Origin: Paraescarpia echinospica
Lineage: Eukaryota; Annelida; Polychaeta; Sabellida; Siboglinidae
Length of the DNA: 64,000 nt
Assembly: GCA_020002185.1 (NCBI GenBank)
Contig: CM034535.1
Span: 70,178,228-70,242,227, forward strand
Reading direction: 5' to 3'
Part shown: in pieces, positions 13,446 through 24,430 of the stretch
Position numbering within the stretch: the stretch's first letter is position 1
How the letters are laid out: each line of letters begins with the position of its first letter
The notes under the pieces: model-generated
Told to the model about the DNA's origin: nothing
Database searches by the model: none
What the model saw: the letters and a program-made list of their open reading frames with translations, nothing else
Program-made: the position numbers and the translations under genes

Positions 13446-13542
13446 GATAACAATGGTAATGCAACAATGCATTTTACAAACACATATGTATTTAGCATAT
13501 ATATGTGTTTGTAAAATGCATTGTTGCATTACCATTGTTATC
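13446..13542. repeat. near-perfect hairpin, arms about 42 bp
   Basis: GATAACAATGGTAATGCAAC and its continuation to 13487 is matched by its reverse complement at about 13501-13542, leaving a loop of roughly 13 bases. TTCAAT occurs on both sides (left copy three bases away), which could be a small insertion footprint. It lies inside the larger transposon and could be a nested hairpin MITE or a recent palindrome. Confidence 0.9.
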
Positions 13543-14453
13543 TTCAATAAACCAACATAAATTAAATATTGTCATAACATCCCAAGCCTCCCATACATCT
13601 AGATGAATAGGAACTGACTGTCCGTTGAAAATACAACAGTGGCGCCAGAGTGGTTAATATTGAAAACTAACGGGTGTTGATACTGGCAACAGGACTGCCA
13701 ACCGTGGTTGTTTTTTGCACCGCGCTTGGGAAAGTTACATATTTTGCAGGATACGGGATGCTTTATAATGAATAAGCTTGTCCGATTTGTTGTCATTTTT
13801 TTGTTTTTACCGTATTATTTACAGCCCAGCCGTAATGCCGTATTAACAGCTGCCTAAGCGTAACAAATACGGCGAAACCGTAAGAGTTGGCAGGTATGCA
13901 CAGGCTGTCAATCACATTTCCATTCACAAAATTCACACAAACTGACCAAGACTTCTTTTCTTGCCGTTAAATTGAAAGCTGAAGAGTGTGTTCTGCTATC
14001 TTTTTGGAGGCATACTTGTTCATTGTAGAACCCGCAAAAATTAAAAAAAAAAGTTATTGTTGCAGACTTCATTCGGTGGCACCTGTAGAAATCAATGCAA
14101 ACCATTCATAACATGCAGCTGGCGGGAGTGTACTTTCGACCATCTCTGGCAGTGGTCGGGCACACTCGGGTCGTCAATATCCGGACCGGCTTAGTTTTTC
14201 ACAGATTTTGTCAATTTGAGCCATTCTTTCGCCTCAAAAACGTGAGAAAATAATTATATGGGGTTGATTCAGTAGCCGGTGGTCTGATTAGCTGTTGTCA
14301 AGGTTCCCGCCGGCCGCCGGAGGTTTGGGAACACGCTGTTACTAAGTGCTATAAGTCAACTCATTAGGGATATATCCAATGTACATACAACATTAAACAA
14401 AATAAAAAAGTATGGATCTGAAATGTGTTAAATTGTTAATTAATTTAGTGCCA

Positions 14454-15861
14454 TGTCCCGTACAACACACACAATGCTGAAAGTTTTCATAATATTGTTA
14501 TTTTTCATGCAAAAATTGTGTTACTTCAAATTCTCTAAATTCAACCTATAAGTAATAACATAAAGTAGTCACAAAACATTTTTAATTAGATTATATTTAA
14601 CTGATATTTTAAAATTGTCCCGTACGACAGATCGCAGTTTTGGCATCTTTTCTTTAGGCATAGCTCATCTCAAGTTGGCCCTAACTTTTTGATTTACTAC
14701 TAAAAAAGTAGCTTCAAGTTTTATAAGTCTATGATGTTGCTTATTCAAGTTCTATCGGTAAAATACCAGCAGGAATTCATATGAAAGCACTTTGTAGAAG
14801 AACCTGCAGGCCTTGTATAGTTAGTGCTTGGTGTGATGTATTTACCATGGTGAACAGTTTCCTGGTAAAGTGATCAACATCACAGGTGAAGAACTAAAGT
14901 ATCTGTCATGCACAGATGAGGCAAGTATTTCATTCAAATGGCTAACTCCAATGGACACACTGTTCTACCCTGCAAGTACCATTCTGTGGGAGATAGGTCC
15001 ATTAGATACAGTGAAAAAATGGAATTGTGTTTTCTGTCAGAATCTGCACACTTCCAATGAATTTCAAATGATTGCCTATGCAATGGCATTAAGAAAATAG
15101 AGGTGTTTCACTCCATAAACCGACTCTATTTACCAAATACTGAAACAAAACCAAGACTTCATGGTGAACTGAAATCATTTGTATTTGGACTCTCTTAAAT
15201 GTTGTATTTTCAAGTCTTTTGAATTTAAACCAGCAACCGTATGCTGTCTGGTTGTTGAAATTAGGCCTAATTGGAAAATACATACCTACATATATATATA
15301 TATATGATTTTATTGGACATTTACACTGATGCTTTTGTAGACCTGGAGCTTATCCTTATATTTAATAACAGTTTAGGTTGTCCCGTACAACACAATTCGT
15401 CCCGTACAACACATTGTTAATTATCATAAATTATGTTAAATCCTGCATGTCGGTGATATACTTTTAGCGTATTTTTTAATAAAAAGGATGATAAGAAGGA
15501 ATTTCAAGTGTTAACTGTCATGTTATTCAGAGATGTCCCGTACGACACTTTTTTCTTTTGAGATACATTTTATCAACACTGTAAAAAATCTTATATTTTA
15601 ATGAAACAACTTCTGACTGCTTGTTAAGATCATTAACTATTTTTAAGATAAATTTCAAGAATATTTTCATCATGAACTAACAGAATTGTCCAACTTAATA
15701 TGTTGACCAAAAAATGTTGTATTCTCTGCGTCCCATTACAACACACCATTTTTTTACTAATTAAATCTTCACAAGAATTTATTAAGCACAGTTGTCAAAT
15801 GGGATAAGTTATGATTGTGTTGTAAAAAAATTTAATAACCTCTGGATGTCCCGTACGACAC
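14454..15861 (+). promoter_or_regulatory. cluster of seven TGTCCCGTACRACAC motifs
   Basis: Copies start at 14454, 14618, 15379, 15398, 15534, 15728 (degenerate, CATTACA core) and 15847. Two are 19 bp apart; the others are 130-760 bp apart, so this is not a tandem array. The core CGTACG is palindromic and all copies point the same way. The last copy lies three bases inside the right inverted end. They are most simply explained as binding sites for the element's own transposase, but they could equally bind a host factor. Confidence 0.7.
14837..15100 (+). pseudogene. decayed coding segment inside the transposon
   Basis: One frame is open from just after a TGA at 14834 to a TAG at 15098-15100, with no ATG near its start. 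The peptide reads CIYHGEQFPGKVI, then KWLTPMDTLFYP and ILWEIGPL. The order Tyr-x-Gly-x-x-(Phe/Tyr)-Pro-Gly-x-Val, then Lys-Trp, then Phe-Tyr-Pro resembles a short Tudor/chromo-like module seen in invertebrate transposon-derived proteins. That resemblance is from memory and is the weakest part. The reading then breaks, and further matching sequence appears in other frames to about 15200. It is likely a remnant of the element's own protein. Confidence 0.4.
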
Positions 15862-15875
15862 GTATGGAATCGCCC

Positions 15876-15888
15876 CACAAGACATTTC
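15876..15888 (+). repeat. right copy of the flanking direct repeat
   Basis: CACAAGACATTTC, identical to 12702-12714, immediately outside the right inverted end of the transposon. Confidence 0.7.
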
Positions 15889-17462
15889 TGGTTAACAAAA
15901 AATCTATATCCTAACAATAATTTTATAAATATGTATATTTATAAATATGACATGACAATACAAATCACATTTTTTTTACTTGCAGTGCTTGCTCTCTAAA
16001 CATATGTACAGTAAGTAACCAGTCTAACAAGATAACAAACCCTTGAGGCAGTGTTTGGGCTCAATGATTATAGCCAGTCCACAGACAAATTATATAGCAG
16101 AGCACAAGACATCTCTCTCACTTTATCTCAACATCAGGTAATCATGCATTTTCTGTAGACAACCTCCCACGTTTTGTAATGGGTAGAACTTGGGAAGAAG
16201 AAGATTTTGTTCTTAAGCAAATAAACAAACAGACGCCTTTCCGATTGTCATTCGAGTTAGTAGTTTTGAATTCCAACTCAATTGTGCTGGCGACTATGGC
16301 AAACAATGAAGACAATGCCACCACTGTCTCCAGGTATTTCAAACACAGCTGACAACACCATGGTATTGTTGTTTTCTTTTGGTCACATACCACAACTCCT
16401 AGGTAACCCATGATGGGGATGTATGAGGTAGACAGACGGAAGACTGGTAGGCGTCAGTGTCACACAACACTCTGTTTTTCAAGTTAAACTTCTAACCGTA
16501 GTTACTCTCTTCAGTTCTCACGATTGATGGATCCAGTATGTTGCGGTTTGCATATGGCACAATCCAAATGATGCATGTGAGATGTGACCAATGTTGATTT
16601 ACAGTAATATTATGTGCATTACATTACTTGGGTATCATGACATCTGCTAGATCAATCATACCCGCATACAGACTTTGACACTTTAAAAACTTTGCTTATG
16701 TTTTTGTTAGAAAGAAAAACGTTTGGGGCCATATCAGAAGGTCAGAACGGTCCACATCTTTGGCAAGTACTATTCATGGCTGGATGGACATGTTGCTAGG
16801 CAATAGGTCACGCAATGATCAACTGGAAACCCATGCAATGATGACATTTATGTTAATCATACCCATACTAATCCACTCATGAATCTTTCTTCTTAGTAGA
16901 GTATCCAGTACTTAGTAATTTATCACAAAGCACTACTCAAGACAACTGAATATATATTGCACTGCAATCAAATTTTTTCCTATGTTCTTCAAGTTCTATT
17001 CATCATTTATTATGACCACACCATCACTCAGATACCTTGCTGCATACTGATGTAAGATCCCGTTGTGCTGCACCAACCAGCCATAAAACAGACATGTATA
17101 TAAACTACAGAAAACTGTGCACGGGAACTTTTACATGCATACCAACATTACCACCCACCAATACCTACTTACAATGTTACACGGAAGACATGATGCATCT
17201 CAAAGTTAACTTGTTTAAATGTACCTCCTCAAGAAACACTACATCTTAATTTTTTGTTCTACTGTTACAGGAGTCTGCATTAAATTATCACCACAAATAT
17301 TTCATAGTTAATCTGTTGAAGGGTACCTCCTCAATTAATTTTTTTTCACTCATCTCCTTTCAAAATCATTTAGCAAAAAACCTACATTATATCCGCTATG
17401 TAACACATTTGTACAACATTTTATGTAGTTCTTTTCAAAATCATCATAGATGTAAACATGTC
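15889..17462. other. non-coding stretch
   Basis: AT-rich sequence without a recognisable gene. A 38-bp open segment at 16296-16333 (MANNEDNATTVS followed by a GT) could be a tiny first exon but has no supporting partner. I see nothing else. Confidence 0.45.
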
Positions 17463-17656
17463 TATAGCCTGGTACTCATTCATACTGCTAAGTGAACAGG
17501 AGCAATGTAGAGTGAATGAACTTGCCCAAGGTTCGACACAACAGCACAGGATTCAAACCTGGGTTCTCTTGATTGAGAGTCTGATAAACACTACATAAAC
17601 ACTACATAAACACTACCTAAACACTACATAAACACTGGGCCACAACATTCCACTAA
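17463..17656 (-). mobile_element. tRNA-derived SINE with an internal 11-bp repeat
   Basis: On the minus strand a box-A-like GTGGCCCAGTG is followed by several 11-bp copies of TGTTTATGTAG, then a box-B-like GGTTTGAATCC, then CCTTGGGCAAGTTCATTCAC and CATTGCTCCTGTTCACT, ending at GAATGAGTACCAGG. The CTTGGGCAAG ... GCTCCTGT ... GTACC series is the conserved central domain shared by many tRNA-derived invertebrate SINEs. Four to five 11-bp copies (plus-strand CACTACATAAA, about 17590-17636) sit in the D-arm part between the two promoter boxes. The 3' tail is not clear. Confidence 0.8.
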
Positions 17657-19650
17657 ATAAAGTATAAACTGTAAAGAAAACATGAAAATATAAAGCAGCT
17701 AATGCTGGACTGGTGTTGGCTACTCAGTACTGTATTGATGCTGGTAATCCCAAGTCTTGACAAATACCCTGCCACTATCTAATATTTAATGTCCTATGCC
17801 AACATGTGTCATTTTATACATTTCTTGTCCACACATCTCTTCCAAGTTCCATAGCTCAATGTGTATGATGTAGATTTACACATTTTAGGTGAATAGGCAC
17901 TAGGCAGTGTATGCAGTATGGATGAATGAAGAGTACCATGGCTCCAGCATGAAATATGAGTTTCTACACGAGTTTCTACACATTGTAATTAGGATGTTTA
18001 CGCACTGAACAATTGAATGACGTTATGGTGTTACACTGAACAATTGAATGACGCATGTCAGCAACAGCATGCTGTCATGAAGGGTACAGCAAACTACAGT
18101 TGACGAATGTCCTCAGCATTGCATCAATGCTTACTTTGTAAACTGTAGCCATTCCGAGAACAAACATGTGCACATAAAAAGGTGCAACAATAAATTAATT
18201 GGTTTGGGTGACACTGGGGAACTGTGTACCAGTGAATCTATATGCAATTGTGCGATATACTATAAATGTAGTTACCAAGCTCCGCTTATCTACACTACTG
18301 CCACTATAATTTCATCAGCAGTATGTGAAATATCTCAGAAATGTCAGAATTCCACATTATATATTTAAAAACATGCATCTTTTGTCTCCATTAAATCAGT
18401 GAAGAGATCAAATGCTGTACTTAGGAAGTATGTCATAAGTAAAACAGTAATGCTACACATATAAATCATGACACAATAACTACTATCAGCAGTGATGCAA
18501 AATGTAATATAAAATAACAAGACCTGTGTAAATGTCAGAAAAATGTCATCATAACAGGCAATTTATATGTACAATCAACAACTTGATCATGTCAGATGCG
18601 AGCTTTAATGTAATCAAAAATACCACCTAGAAACTGATTCATTTTAAATTACATGATTTCTACAATTACCCGGTACTACAGAGCTCTGGCAGGATAATAT
18701 TTATGTTTGTTATATTTTAAAGACAGTGTCTAATATTTCTTATTACATGAATGGTCACATATATGAAACACAGGAATGGCTGAAGAGTCAATCAAATTAA
18801 TCAATTAACTTTTATAGTTGAATGAATTTGTGAACCTGATTAAAACAGCACAATGTTTGTCACTGCCACATGACACACTGTCACTGGCCTTGCTATGAAA
18901 GTAGAGTTAAAAGTCTGCGAGAAAGGAACTCAAAAATTAAATAACCGAGAAATTGCATGACCTGACTCTCCAGCTTGCCTTGAGGTTCAAGCCTCGAGGT
19001 AGCATGCCACACTATTATGTCTACTATTTGTTTGGACTTATTTGTTAATCAGCTGTAGTGATGAAGACTAACATTTTTGAGTTAAGTGACATTGCCATAG
19101 CATAGGCCGGGGCATGGACATGGTAGTTGAAAGATATTCACACAACGTCACAATGTCAAAGCTAAGCCAGGGAATCCCCAAAAGAGGCCAAGGTCATTTT
19201 CACAAAGATTTTAGTAAATTTTAAATGACTTTTCTAACAATGCATATGCACTCGATCAATAAAAATTAAAATAATTGTCTGTTAGTGATTTCCTGGACAG
19301 GTGGCTGAAAAGATGACGTCGACGTGGAATGACTGAATTTGAAGCCATGATTATGGAATCACTGATGTGATATCTGATCAGTGCCCCTGCCAGTGGCCGT
19401 GGATCACGGATGGAACAAATGCATCGCGATTAGTGATTAGGCAATAACTAATAAGTGAATAACATGGTTTTGTGACTTGTCGACTATCGTGTCAATAATA
19501 TAAACATGCCTTTTTCACAAAAATCTTAAGAAATATTTGTGAAATATATCCATAACTCCTTGTCACTTATTTATTTCATGTTATGCAAATAAATTGTCAG
19601 AAAAGTTGGTTTTAGCCTTAGTAACCGTACTAGTGTGGCCTGAGGCTGAG
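17657..19650. other. non-coding stretch
   Basis: AT-rich, with short open frames only (for example 18168-18368). No domain or splice structure is supported. I see nothing in it. Confidence 0.5.
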
Positions 19651-19659
19651 GCTGTGCTT

Positions 19660-19830
19660 GTCATTGTTGTGCGTTGTGCCTTTGTGTAGGCACTTCAACG
19701 AATTCTGCTCGCACCGTTTTTTCGCGTGCGTCTTTTTCTGTTGCAATTGCGCTGTGCCGTTTACTCGGCTTCTTTGTAGCGTTTTGTTTCAACCCGTCGT
19801 TTCGCGCGCTTTGCGGGATTCTTGTAGACG
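19660..19830 (+). other. candidate 5' exon and promoter region of the SGNH gene
   Basis: A CpG-rich island in AT-rich surroundings, ending at a near-ideal donor (GTAGACG|GTAAGTCG). It is the only such signal upstream of the SGNH coding exon on the same strand. A frame starting at 19674 is open across it (MCLCVGTSTNSART ...), but because the next candidate exon has stops in its frames this is more likely a 5' UTR exon. The transcription start is not defined. Confidence 0.4.
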
Positions 19831-20897
19831 GTAAGTCGAAGTTTATTTGCGTCGATTTCTTTTTACAATTTGACCAAAATTAAGCGAACTGTTGTCAATT
19901 AGATGACCGAGGTGTGATTCATTTGCAAGTTTTACAGTTTTGGCACAAATTGGCAGAAATGATTTTGTGTTTATTCACATCTATAGGTTTTATTCATTCA
20001 GTGTTGAAAATTTCGTTGTTCCGACAGATAGCGACATATCGATTTTACGCTGTTCAAAATGTGACTGTTTTGGCCGATCTGGCTCTGTCAGACCGAGAGC
20101 GCGTCACAGGAGTCTATCAGATCATAATCATATCTTGTTTATCTTAATTTAAAACAACAGTGAACACTACCTGTTTTATATATAATTTGTTTGTTAATCA
20201 CTGATTAAATTAATATACGGGTCAAACCAATTCTGACATATTTCCGCTACTTCCAGTCCAGGCTAGTCCTAGTCCTAGCCCTGGAGGCTGGCCTAGGCAG
20301 TAGGTTGAAACTTGAAGTTGAGTATAGACTACCTGCTTATAATATTATGGCTATTATTATTATTCCTAAATTTAGAGTTAGGCTTAATAAGTTCAGTTAG
20401 AACTTAGACTTAGATAATTAATGGCAGATTTGTCGAGATCATAGAATGTAGAAATATTGTATTCATAAAAAATAAATAATTTCATTGATATTGTAAAATT
20501 TATTATTGATAATATTTATTAATATGAAACTTGTTAAGTTAGATGTACCAGATAACAGCACATTCGTTTAGATCAAAGAATTAGAATCTAGACATAAATT
20601 GTATTAATACAAAATTTATTACTTAAACAATTTCAATAATAATTATAATATGAAATTTGTTTTGAAATACTGGTATTCAAAATCCCTAACACTCATTTTA
20701 TTTAATTCAATATTTGTTATTGATATTATTAAAATATTTTTAACAAATTGATTGAAAACAAATTGTTAGAATTTTTGCTGAGGTTAACTTATTTATTGAA
20801 GTAGCTCAATTTCTTAATTATATGACTTCATGGCAGGTCACACATATAAATAATTAAATATTGTATTTATTATAACATTATGGCTTTTCTATTTCAG

Positions 20898-20959
20898 ATA
20901 CTTTACAATTACACGCATTGAATTTGATATTACGGGTTACACTGTGACTCTGATCTTAG
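20898..20959 (+). other. candidate second (non-coding) exon of the SGNH gene
   Basis: 62 bp between an acceptor (TTTTCTATTTCAG) and a donor (CTTAG|GTATTA). It contains in-frame stops, so it would be 5' UTR. Its place between the CpG-rich first exon and the coding exon supports it, but only transcript data could confirm it. Confidence 0.3.
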
Positions 20960-21549
20960 GTATTATAATAAATAAGGATTAGTAATTAAGAACCTTTAAC
21001 ATTACATTAAGATTAATTAATTAGTATGATTACAGATTGAATGAAAGCATGTCGACAGTATTCAGTAGCATATCTGGGTTGGAAACGTATGTAAGAACAT
21101 TTGAAAATTGTATACCGGGTAAAGATGATGTAAATGTCAGCAAAGGCTTCTTATATTATGTATATCTCGATGCAGGCAAGGATTTAAATAAAGCAGCACA
21201 CTCTCTCATGAACTTCTTCACTTCATGCACATAAATGACAAAACGAATGTGAGCGTCCAAGCTCCAATAGTGTTTGAGATGTGGCAGTTTGAAATCTGGG
21301 ACTAACTTTTGCAACACATTTCGTAAATATTGGTTGCATTTCACATGGATACTTAAAAAAAGACTATCAAATAATTGTCAGATTTGTTAGCATTCCTAGC
21401 TTTGTGATGTGACATTAGCATGTAGTTAATTGTTAAAAGAAACTGTGCATGAGGTTTCCACGTTGATGTCGTTGCACAGCTTTTACCAAGAGAAACCATG
21501 TCCAAAAACCATTCGGTATACTCATAAGATGTATATTTCTTTCCAGGCC

Positions 21550-22113
21550 ATGCAGAAGCCAACACTTTGTGTAGTTGGACACAGTTTTGTGCGATGGATG
21601 CACATGGCGTGTGTGCGTGGTCAGGTAGGTGGAGTTAGTCACCGGTACTATCGACCGGATCTTGACTTGAGCGATATGTTTGGAAAGGTTGTTTTCCAAG
21701 GGAAAGGGGGTCTTACTTTGGATGGCCTCTTTCGACAACTGGGAGCTGTACGTGCAGTTGCACCTACTGTTGTTGTCGTTGATATAGGGACCAACGATCT
21801 GAGCAATGGTTGTGTACCTGAGGAGCTGGCAGAGGGTATTGTGGCATTCGCTCGCGAACTGCTCACAATACCTTCTGTAGCCCAGGTTGTAGTGTGTGAG
21901 ATATTGACTCGTATACCAGTACAATTTGGCTACTATGTACCTCCAGGTTTTGATCACGCCCGTCAAATTGTTAAAGATAAAGTGCGTGAGTTGATTTTTC
22001 ATTCGCAACATATAATTTACTGGCATCATATTAAGTTGTCGAACGAGAAAAAATTTGCGAGAGACGGTGTTCACATGAGTGCCTTTGGCATGGCCAGGAC
22101 ATTGGTAACATAA
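21550..22113 (+). CDS. SGNH/GDSL-type hydrolase domain protein
   Basis: About 187 residues from the ATG directly after a strong acceptor (ATTTCTTTCCAG|GCC); an earlier in-frame ATG at 21430 lies in the presumed intron. All four SGNH blocks are visible: block I VVGHSFVRW (Ser in GHSFV), a Gly-rich block II around FQGKGGLTLDG, block III VVVVDIGTNDLSN (Gly and Asn) and block V ARDGVHMSAFGM (Asp and His). SGNH enzymes are esterases/lipases, and such domains also occur in proteins of some retroelements (Ngaro/DIRS-like, some CR1). No recombinase or reverse transcriptase lies nearby. There is no signal peptide at this start, so a cytosolic place is likely. The frame ends soon after block V, but the -1 frame continues as IRGAAIAGVK to 22142, suggesting a recent frameshift. 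The substrate is unknown. Confidence 0.75.
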   Translation: MQKPTLCVVGHSFVRWMHMACVRGQVGGVSHRYYRPDLDLSDMFGKVVFQGKGGLTLDGLFRQLGAVRAVAPTVVVVDIGTNDLSNGCVPEELAEGIVAFARELLTIPSVAQVVVCEILTRIPVQFGYYVPPGFDHARQIVKDKVRELIFHSQHIIYWHHIKLSNEKKFARDGVHMSAFGMARTLVT

Positions 22114-23211
22114 GGGGAGCTGCTATAGCTGGTGTTAAGTGATGCTTACAATAGATGTTGGCAGCTCTACTGGTGTTACCACATGTGCACCGTGGCTTGA
22201 ATTATTTTTCTCTTTCAGTTATTTTTCTAATTTATAAAAATAAGTGTTATATTTACTGTATGTAAATTCCTTCTTCCAAAAATCAATCATGTTCTGTTAA
22301 CTGGTATAAAAGCTTGATATTTTGCATACTATGACTTTAGTTACACAATCCTGCTCAGAAAATGTGTTCCTATGTCAATGAATTGTGAACAACATTGGTG
22401 CAGCTGCTGGCACAACTTGAACTTGTTGAAATAGACCATCTATGGTATGTATCCTTTTTTCCTAAGGTAAACTACCTTTTCATACGTATGGCTCATGATA
22501 GATCTGGTCATAGTGCTGTGACACATTTCACCTTCCTGAATACGACACAGTGAATTATCTTCACCGACTTGCATCCGTCGTACAAAACTGTGTCTGACTG
22601 TGAACATACAGAGCCTATGTCATATGACCACTACACGTCACCTGTACACTTCATGTGGATGAATATCATACAATGAATTGTGAACATATCTACTTTATGT
22701 ACAATGAACTGTGAAAATGACTTGTAAATTATGTACACACATCATGGTGAAGAGTACACATGACAATTTTACGAAACAATGAAATATGCATATAGTTGCA
22801 TTGATTTATGAGACAGCCAACTTTGAAGTTTACAAAAAAAGGACTGCCTATGCCTGCTGTGTGCTGTCAGCAATCGTCTTCTTCGGGGACTTGACCCCCA
22901 CAGGAAGTAATGCAGAAAGCAGTTTTGTATTCGGCACAACTGATGTCGGGTTCAGCAATGGAATACTGTGAACAATTTGTATTTACATTAATTCATCATG
23001 TTCATGTTGAAATACAGAACATTACATTACGAAGCAGTGACATTTGATTACTGATATACTGGGTCTGCAGCATTCCTTCAACGTGCCATGATGCACTGTT
23101 ACTGAACTACTAGTGTGAATATTGTATGTTATTGAAATGTATTGGTCAGTTGATTCTGTGTGCTACTTAGCAAATATTGACTTGATTGAAATACTCCTAA
23201 TGTTACCTGAC
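22114..23211. other. 3' flank of the SGNH gene
   Basis: AT-rich sequence likely including the 3' UTR. ATGAATTGTGAAC-like phrases recur (near 22378, 22672 and 22702). From about 23130 the sequence begins to resemble the following satellite. Confidence 0.4.
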
Positions 23212-24430
23212 TGTAATATATAGTTATTACCTTAAATAATTAGGTTCTACACCTGCACAATATATGTAAATATGTTTGTAATTTTGCCTTTTATGAAAAT
23301 ATGGTGGTCTCTAATTTTACATTAACCACATTTGACTGCCTGTTTAAACTTGTTTTTTGCTAAATCCGTAAATGTACTGTATATTTATTACCAGTGTTAA
23401 TGTGATTGTATAGTTTGCATAAATAATTAAATTATATAATTATTTTCATAATGGACATTATGGATTTATGGTCTTTTCTTTAAATGTATCAGTCTATCTA
23501 GTTAGTGCGCTAATTAGCCAATATTGACTTATTAATTAAATTATTGTTATTATTAAAAGACTGGTTAATGTATATTTTTTACATTATTAACATAATTAAT
23601 GTGATGTTTAGAGCTTGCATAAATTACACAAATTTCTTCATAATCATAGACATTATGGTCTTCTCGAAATATGTCAGTTTGTTTAGTTAGCGCACTAATT
23701 AGCCAATATTGACTTATAAATTAACTTATTGTTAATATTAAATGACTAATTAATGTATATTTATTACCATAATTAATGTGGTTTTATAACTTGCATCAAT
23801 TATACAAATAATCATGGACGTGATGGCCTTTTATTGAAATGTAGCGGTCAGTCGAGTTAGTGTGCTGATATTAGCCAATATTAACTTATTAATTAAGTTA
23901 CTGTTAATGTGAAATGACTGGTTAATGTATATTTATTACCATAATTCATGTGGTTTACTGCTTTCATAAATTATACAAATATCTTCATAATCATGGACAT
24001 TATGGCCTTTTACTGAAATGTGTCGGTTTTTTCGAGGTTGCGCACTAATTAGCCAATATTAACTAATTAAATAAATTATTAAATGATTTTTAATGTATAT
24101 TTATTACCATTATTAATGTGGTTATACACATTGCATAATATGTATAAATATCTTCATACTCATGGATGTTATGGGCTTTTGCTGATATGTTTCAGCCTGT
24201 CGAGGTTGCAAGCTAATTACCCAATATTGACTAATTAATTAAATTATTATTATTATAAAATTATTGTTTAATGCCTAGTTATTACCATTATTAATGTGGT
24301 TATACACATTGCATAATATGTATAAAATATTCATAATTATGGCCTTTAATTGGAGCGTTTTGGTGTGTTGAGTTTGCATGCTACGTAACTAAAATTAACT
24401 AATTAATTGCATTAATTTTGTTATAATTAG
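23212..24430. repeat. diverged AT-rich satellite, about 175-bp unit, seven copies
   Basis: Units begin with TGTATATTTATTACC or a variant at 23212, 23378, 23569, 23754, 23926, 24094 and 24272, a spacing of 166-191 bp. Each then carries TTAATGTGGTT, a TGCATAA segment, ATCATGGACATTATGG, a TCAGT...TTAG segment and CTAATTAGCCAATATTGACT. The first and last copies are most diverged. No coding frame is kept. It lies 1.1 kb downstream of the SGNH stop in the same orientation. Confidence 0.9.

Larger units (their letters stand above)
12715..15876. mobile_element. DNA transposon with 12-bp inverted ends and a 15-bp motif cluster
   Basis: The left end (12718-12729) reads GGGCGATTCCAT and the right end (15864-15875) is its exact reverse complement. 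A 13-bp direct repeat lies just outside both ends. Inside are seven copies of TGTCCCGTACRACAC, all in the right half and all in one orientation, a perfect 42-bp-arm hairpin (13446-13542), a CpG-richer segment (13600-14330) and a decayed coding segment (14837-15100). The left subterminal sequence (about 12737-12751) starts GTGTC, like the reverse complement of the motif, but is otherwise degraded. Dispersed subterminal motifs are typical of transposase binding sites in several cut-and-paste families. I could not assign a superfamily, and no transposase catalytic domain is visible. It is probably a decayed or non-autonomous copy. Confidence 0.72.

Noticed and set aside
16296..16333. First coding exon (MANNEDNATTVS then GT)
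   Set aside because: Only 38 bp, with no promoter signal and no partner exon; chance is likely.
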